38,783 nucleotides of DNA from Candidatus Saccharimonadota bacterium (GTDB taxonomy: Bacteria; Patescibacteriota; Saccharimonadia; Saccharimonadales; Saccharimonadaceae): positions 1 to 38,783 of the forward strand of contig JAPUEE010000022.1 of the NCBI GenBank assembly GCA_027492735.1, in the 5' to 3' direction. The notes below the pieces were generated by a model. The model made no database searches, was not told the origin of the DNA, and worked only from the letters and a program-made list of their open reading frames with translations. The position numbers and the translations under genes are program-made. Position 1 is the first letter of the stretch; the number at the start of each line of letters is the position of its first letter. Below are positions 33,940 to 38,783 of this stretch, piece after piece.

Positions 33940-34641
33940 ATGACCAGACTTCCCACACCGGGTTCCGATGAAGGCCAATGGGGTCAAATACTGAACGATT
34001 ACCTCTCTGCTGTTCACAAGACTGATGGTACGCTAAAAGACAGTATTATCACTGCAAACAATCTTGCCCCTAATGCTATTACTACAAGCACTATTCAACC
34101 CGCTACTATCACTGAAGACAAACTCGATTCCACTGTACAATCTAAACTAAACTCAGGCGGTGGCACACCGGGAGCCACTGGCCCAACTGGTCTTCAAGGA
34201 CTAACCGGTGCTACCGGGCCATCCGGTACGCCAGGTGTCGCTGGAGCTACAGGTGCTTCTGGTACACCTGGATCTAATGGCAACCCAGGTGCTACTGGTG
34301 CTACTGGCCCGATAGGCGCCACAGGACCAGCTGGAGTACCTGGCGCTACGACTATTGAGGGTATAGACGGACTACGGGACGAACTGGATGGCAAGGCAGC
34401 CGTGTCACACGTTCACAGTGCAGTAGAGATCACGAGCGGTACCTTTGGGCTTGAGCGTGCTGTACCCGGTACTACCTTTGATGTTATCTATGATGGTACT
34501 GATTGGCGATATGCAGGTAGCGTTGTCTCGGCACGACCTACAGCCCGCACCGATCTGATTATGCAATGTGTCAATCCCGTAGACGCTACGGTGCCGGCTT
34601 GGGCAATCACCGGTGACAGGCTGCTAAGGATAGATACCTAG
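33940..34641 (+). CDS. Collagen-like fibre protein with phage-tail-type N terminus
   Basis: A 233-residue protein. Residues 1-72 start [20 protein letters not shown] and contain [22 protein letters not shown], phrases typical of tail-fibre-like proteins in actinobacteria and their phages. About 21 Gly-X-Y triplets follow (residues 74-138), then a C-terminal domain with [24 protein letters not shown]. No signal peptide, membrane helix or anchor motif is present, which makes Sec export and sortase display unlikely. It is followed 9 nt later by the beta-helix gene. A fibre on a tail-like or other export device is inferred. Expression is likely to vary through the G10 promoter upstream. Confidence 0.75.
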   Translation: MTRLPTPGSDEGQWGQILNDYLSAVHKTDGTLKDSIITANNLAPNAITTSTIQPATITEDKLDSTVQSKLNSGGGTPGATGPTGLQGLTGATGPSGTPGVAGATGASGTPGSNGNPGATGATGPIGATGPAGVPGATTIEGIDGLRDELDGKAAVSHVHSAVEITSGTFGLERAVPGTTFDVIYDGTDWRYAGSVVSARPTARTDLIMQCVNPVDATVPAWAITGDRLLRIDT

Positions 34642-34650
34642 GGCTAAGCC

Positions 34651-36264
34651 ATGGCGCGGTATAGCTATACATTCGAAAACGGTACCAATGGGCAACCGTA
34701 CGTCATCGATACTCCCACGACCGGTAGTATTGTCGCTGATACGGCTCATGCCGGCCACGGCACGACGTCGCTACGCATGGACTATGGTGGCAGCGGGCAG
34801 TATGTGCAAGTCAATCTGCCTGCCGCTGCTACGGACGTGGCGGTACGCTACTATATGTATGTTGATGAACTAAGTGGTAATGACTCGTCAGAGCTGCGTG
34901 TTGGCAACAGCACTACTGCTAATGACAACGGCACCACTGCTGTGCGTATAACGCGAAACTCGGCCGGAAGGCTACGAGTGTTCAGTAACGGCGTGACTTC
35001 GGTATTTACGGCAACGAACACGTTAGAAGTGAATACATGGTATCGCATCGAGGCCCGCGTCCAGTGCGATACTGGAGGTAATGCCAGTATAAACGGTGCC
35101 TACTATGTAGGTGAATCCACTACGCCAGTGCAGACATTTAGCACGTCTACGGCTACCACTACGGCCGATATCGTCTGCGTGCGTATGGGTAAGATCAATA
35201 ACCCGGTGATCAGCCCGAACACGGGACACGCGTGGTTTGATAGCTTGGCGATAGACGATGCCCCGACGGGCTTGATTGGACCTTACAGCGAGGGCGAAGA
35301 ACCACCGGAGCCTGTACATCCATTGTGGCACATTGCCAATCCGGTGGGGCCGGTCTTGCAGCCGATCAACACTGGCACTATCATTGGCGTTGATCCTGGA
35401 GATCCTGGTGAGCCACCGGTTGATCCTGGAGACTGGGCCGGTGTATTTGCCTCTCGTGACATCAATGGCGACATCAGAGATTGGTACGAGGTCAATACCG
35501 GACACGATCCAAATCTTAGCTATCAAGACGTTGCCGGCAACCTAGCCATCACTGACGCCTGGCTGGCGAGTAACAATGGCAACGGCCGTGTCTGGATGGA
35601 CGGTGGTCGCTGGCACGTCGAGCGCTACCGCACGACCGGTACCATTACGGTTAATGCTAATGACGTTACGATCATTAACTGTCACGTCAACAGCACTGGT
35701 GCGCTATACGCTATGCGCTCGCAAACCAATTGTACCGGACTAGTAGTCGAGCATTGTACTTTCCAAGGTAATTATGCCAGCTCAAACGGTGCGACAATCA
35801 ATTTCCCAGCAGCAACCGAACCGGATCAGATTATCTTCCGTTACACTGAATTCACTGGTTGGCGCGCCGGTATCTATTGTTTTGGCGGGGTGCGGGCTGA
35901 ATACTGCTGGAGCCATGATCTTATGTTTACCGAAACCTCACACAATACTGGTGCATCTATCCGTAGCCGCAATGTCACACTGTATCGCTGCCTGATTAGC
36001 GATGGTAATTCAGCTGCTATTAGCTGCTACGCCGAAAATACTCCGTACACTGGTATTCTCATTCAGGAAAACATCTTACGCTTGCCAGAGCATGACACGG
36101 GAGCGGAGGTATTTATCGGCAAAGAGTATGCTATTCCTTTGCCGGGCGAGACCCGCCGCCTGATTGGCAACCTGTTTTATCGCGGCAACATCGGCGGCAC
36201 CACTGAGGGCTTCACCGAAGTATCCGGCAACATTGACATAAACGGCAATCCAGTAACGGTATAG
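34651..36264 (+). CDS. LamG-like plus right-handed beta-helix (tailspike-like) protein
   Basis: A 537-residue protein. Residues 1 to about 210 look like a concanavalin/LamG-type sandwich (YSYTFENGTNGQPY, TSLRMDYGGSGQYVQVNLP, WYRIEARVQCD, HAWFDSLAIDD). A Pro/Gly-rich linker (about 225-265, DPGDPGEPPVDPGD) leads to a right-handed parallel beta-helix (about 290-520) with repeated Asn/Cys turns (VTIINCHVNS, LVVEHCTFQGN, VTLYRCLISDGN, ILIQENILRL). Such helices are found in polysaccharide-cleaving tailspikes and pectate-lyase-like proteins, but no catalytic residues could be assigned. No signal peptide. It is the second gene of the cassette, in the place of the glycoside-hydrolase-like gene at 1243. 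Confidence 0.7.
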   Translation: MARYSYTFENGTNGQPYVIDTPTTGSIVADTAHAGHGTTSLRMDYGGSGQYVQVNLPAAATDVAVRYYMYVDELSGNDSSELRVGNSTTANDNGTTAVRITRNSAGRLRVFSNGVTSVFTATNTLEVNTWYRIEARVQCDTGGNASINGAYYVGESTTPVQTFSTSTATTTADIVCVRMGKINNPVISPNTGHAWFDSLAIDDAPTGLIGPYSEGEEPPEPVHPLWHIANPVGPVLQPINTGTIIGVDPGDPGEPPVDPGDWAGVFASRDINGDIRDWYEVNTGHDPNLSYQDVAGNLAITDAWLASNNGNGRVWMDGGRWHVERYRTTGTITVNANDVTIINCHVNSTGALYAMRSQTNCTGLVVEHCTFQGNYASSNGATINFPAATEPDQIIFRYTEFTGWRAGIYCFGGVRAEYCWSHDLMFTETSHNTGASIRSRNVTLYRCLISDGNSAAISCYAENTPYTGILIQENILRLPEHDTGAEVFIGKEYAIPLPGETRRLIGNLFYRGNIGGTTEGFTEVSGNIDINGNPVTV

Positions 36265-36324
36265 ATTGCGGGCTAGTATTTTATCCAGTTCTAATGAATA
36301 AGATAATAATTTCCAGCGAATCTA

Positions 36325-36353
36325 TTGACACGCTAGGATGTATAGTGTAAACT
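36325..36353 (+). promoter_or_regulatory. Second possible promoter upstream of the rRNA promoter
   Basis: TTGACA (36325-36330), a 17-bp spacer and TAAACT (36348-36353). The -35 is consensus, the -10 is weaker. It would add about 110 nt to the 23S precursor. Confidence 0.4.
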
Positions 36354-36436
36354 GGTCGACAGTTTGTGAATGTTTCTCGATTAGAAACCTCTGACGAAAG
36401 GTGATGGGTGCTGTTAAAAATACAGCAAAAAATACC

Positions 36437-36466
36437 TTTACAATGTGCAGTTGGTTTTGTTATAAT
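36437..36466 (+). promoter_or_regulatory. 23S rRNA promoter
   Basis: TTTACA (36437-36442), an 18-bp spacer and TGT-extended TATAAT (36461-36466). The predicted start is near 36473, which leaves a leader of about 270 nt before the mature 23S. Confidence 0.65.
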
Positions 36467-36636
36467 GTCTAACGGTATAGACGAGTGTAGATAGAATTCT
36501 TTAATGAAATAGAGATTTCGGTTGTGCACTCTACCACAACATGCGAGACAATGAGGATTTAATATCTTTCGTAACGCATCAGAGCTGTCACTGCAACTTA
36601 ACAATTTATGTTCAATCGTAAGATGATGATGTGGAG

Positions 36637-36667
36637 TTAACAACGTTTTAATCTATTAAAACTTGTT
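36637..36667 (+). repeat. Inverted repeat in the rRNA leader
   Basis: AACAA (36639-36643), a bulged C and GTTTTAAT (36645-36652) pair with ATTAAAAC (36655-36662) and TTGTT (36663-36667): 13 pairs around a CT centre. The word TTAACAACGTTT also opens a smaller inverted repeat at 14826. It may form a leader hairpin or bind a factor. The rest of the leader holds no gene. Confidence 0.6.
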
Positions 36668-36744
36668 GATTTCACACGACAATTTTGTAAGGATTTGACG
36701 GCAGTTAATCTTTTTTTAAAGATTCGACTACCGATTCAGTCAAT

Positions 36745-38783
36745 GCATAAAAAGGTACTCAAGGGCACAAAACGGATGCCTTGACATATACTACCGAAGA
36801 AGGACGTGGAAGACTGCGAAAAGTCTCGGGGAGCCGTCAACAGGCTTTGATCCGGGAATATCCGAATGGGGAAACCCGCCGCGGGTCATGCCGTGAGCAT
36901 CGTATGCTGAATTCATAGGCATAGCGAAAGGGAACCGTCTGAACTGAAACATCTTAGTAGGACGAGGAAAAGAGAGTAAATAACGATTCTGGGAGTAGTG
37001 GCGAGCGAAACCGGAAGAGCCCAAACCTTTTTGGTTCTGTCTTTATTTTTCATCCCGATACGTCGGGGTGACGAATAAAGACAGTACGGCTGACAGGCCA
37101 ATGCCAAGAGGGTGTTGTGAGTTTACATAATTTTAGAGTTAAGTGCTGTACTTTGTACAACATTTGGCTTTAAAACCGACAACTGTCATTGAGCGGATAA
37201 GGTAAGAAATCGGCGTGGTTAGCAGAACAAGTTGGAAAGCTTGGCCCAAGACTGTGATAGCCAGGTATGCGAAAACGACGCTGACCTTATATATGTATTC
37301 TCGAGTAGGACGGGGCACGAGAAACCCTGTTTGAATCTGGCAGGACCACCTGCCAAGGCTAAATATAGTATATGATCGATAGCGAACTAGTACGGTGACG
37401 GAAAGGTGAAAAGAACCCCGGGAGGGGAGTGAAATAGAACCTGAAATTTTGTGCCTACAAGGAGTCGGAGCCCCCTCGGGGGTGACGGCGTGCTTTTTGT
37501 AGAACGATCCAGCGAGTTAATTTTATGTGCAAGGTTAAGTTAAATAACGAAGCCATAGTGAAAGCGAGCCTGAATAGGGCGAATTAGTACATAGGATTAG
37601 ACCCGAAACCAGGTGACCTAACCATGAGCAGGCTGAAGCGACGGTAACACGTCGTGGAGGGCCGAACCAGGGTACGCTGCAAAGTGCTTGGATGACTTGT
37701 GGTTAGCGGTGAAATGCCAATCGAACTTGGAGATAGCTGGTTCTCCGCGAAATAGCTTTAGGGCTAGCGTCATGTGGTAGCAAACAGGGGTAGAGCTCTG
37801 TAAAGGACTGGGGGGAGCAATCCTACCCACCCTTAACAAACTACGAATACTGTTTGTGGAATCATGGCAGTCAGAACGTCGGTGCTAAGATCGGCGCTCG
37901 AAAGGGAAACAGCCCAGACCATCGTCTAAGGTCCCTAAATTAACACTAAGTGGTAAACAAGGTGAAATTTCTTAAACAGCTAGGATGTTGGCTTAGAAGC
38001 AGCCATTCATTTAAAGAGTGCGTAACAGCTCACTAGTCAAGAGATTTTGCGTGGAAGATGTAACGGGGCTAAGTGTTATACCGAAGACATGGATTTGTAA
38101 TTTATTACAAGTGGTAGCGGAGCGTTCCTATCGCGCAGAAGCGGTTCTGTGAGGAACCGTGGAGCATTAGGAAGTGAGAATGCTGGAATGAGTAACCATA
38201 AGTGGGGTGAGAATCCCCACGGCCGAAAGAGCAAGGATTCCTGGGCTACAGTAATTGTCCCAGGGTTAGTCGGGCCTAAGCCGAGGCGTATAGCGTAGGC
38301 GATGGACACCAGGTTAATATTCCTGGACCGGTTAAATTTTGTATGCTGTTCGCGGCGAGATAGGAGGAGCGGATTCATGGTTTTTATCCGTTCAACGCAC
38401 ACGGGAACGTGTGTGGAGTAAAAGTTAGCCCTCGGGCTGACGATTCTTCCGAAAGCGCTGACTAGAAAAGCAGGCATACGCGTGGATTTAGCCGCCCGTA
38501 CCGCAAACCAACACAGGTGCTCGAGTCGAGAAGACTAAGGCTTACGAGAGAACCTTTGCTAAGGAACTCGGCAATACAGCGACCGTAACTTCGGGATAAG
38601 GTCTGCCTCCGTACCATACGGATGAGCCGCGATTTCTGCAAAAACAAGACAATGTCAGGAAATTTGAAAAGATTTTCGATAAGTTCAGATGTCGCGAACT
38701 TCTCGTACGTATCGTACGGAGGCTGCAACAAAAGAGCCCACGGAACTGTTTATCAAAAACACAGGTCTCTGCTAACACGAAAG
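36745..38783 (+). rRNA. rrl: 23S rRNA (5' two thirds, runs off the window)
   Basis: Sequence blocks follow E. coli 23S in order: GGATGCC near the 5' end, CCGAATGGGGAAACCC, GAACTGAAACATCT, AAAGAACCCCGG, ATAGACCCGAAACC-type block, GGAGATAGCTGGTTCTC, CCAGACC, GATGTTGGCTTAGAAGCAGC, GGAAGATGTAACGGGGCT, AGGTTAATATTCCTG and finally ACTGTTTATCAAAAACACAG, near E. coli position 1780. The 5' end is estimated within a few bases. A GC-rich hairpin near 37040-37085 is longer than in E. coli. No intron or homing endonuclease is visible in the part covered. No 16S gene precedes it: a beta-helix gene does, so the rRNA genes are unlinked or rearranged. Confidence 0.97.

Noticed and set aside
36745-38783. Several frames of 70-130 codons on the (-) strand, and a possible intron
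   Set aside because: All lie antisense to 23S rRNA. Conserved blocks follow each other without a large insertion, so no intron is present in the part covered.

Overview
The window looks like a chromosome segment of a Saccharibacteria (TM7, Patescibacteria/CPR) bacterium. The reasons are moderate GC, short intergenic gaps, the standard code with UGA used as stop, several promoters that fire directly on the start codon, a ThrRS without its TGS domain, type IV pilin and VirD4/TraG-like genes, a four-gene arginine deiminase operon of the kind known in host-associated Saccharibacteria, and a 23S rRNA gene with no 16S beside it. The lineage is an inference from gene content.

Layout. 1-2350: end of a collagen-like, phage-tail-style gene, then a glycoside-hydrolase-like gene, an 11-G tract and an orphan prepilin leader. 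2350-3160: no convincing gene, but a set of strong hairpins and a cluster of DnaA-box-like words. 3160-8230: tRNA-Val, then thrS, a 5'-nucleotidase, an alkyltransferase-like protein and miaA in a tight (+) operon, followed by a winged-helix/nucleotidyltransferase and an MBL-fold gene. 8290-13440: rpmB, a site-2 protease, a possible 6S-like RNA leading into a NUDIX-RNase H fusion, rnpB, and on the (-) strand infC-rpmI-rplT and comM. 13500-15480: ssrA (tmRNA), a small (-) transcript, a type IV pilin, and a strong promoter opening onto about 470 nt of hairpin-rich, gene-free DNA. 15480-22420: membrane protein, proline-rich protein and a large conjugation-type ATPase on (+), then a membrane protein and a sortase-type surface protein on (-). 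22590-27770: gyrB-gyrA-DUF212. 27800-32790: arcA-arcB-arcD-arcC. 32836-33828: tRNA-Ala, a broken tRNA copy, tRNA-Ile and a HAD phosphatase. 33850-36264: a second collagen-like/beta-helix cassette behind a promoter with a G10 tract. 36437-38783: rRNA promoter, long leader and the first two thirds of 23S rRNA.

How it fits together. Housekeeping functions (translation, RNase P, tmRNA, gyrase, tRNA modification) are mixed with functions suited to an episymbiont: surface adhesins and tail-like fibres, pili, DNA handling (ComM, VirD4-like ATPase) and ATP from arginine. The most unusual signals are the poly-G tract inside the promoter of a fibre cassette (possible phase variation), two putative structured RNAs without an obvious known family, and several leaderless promoters.
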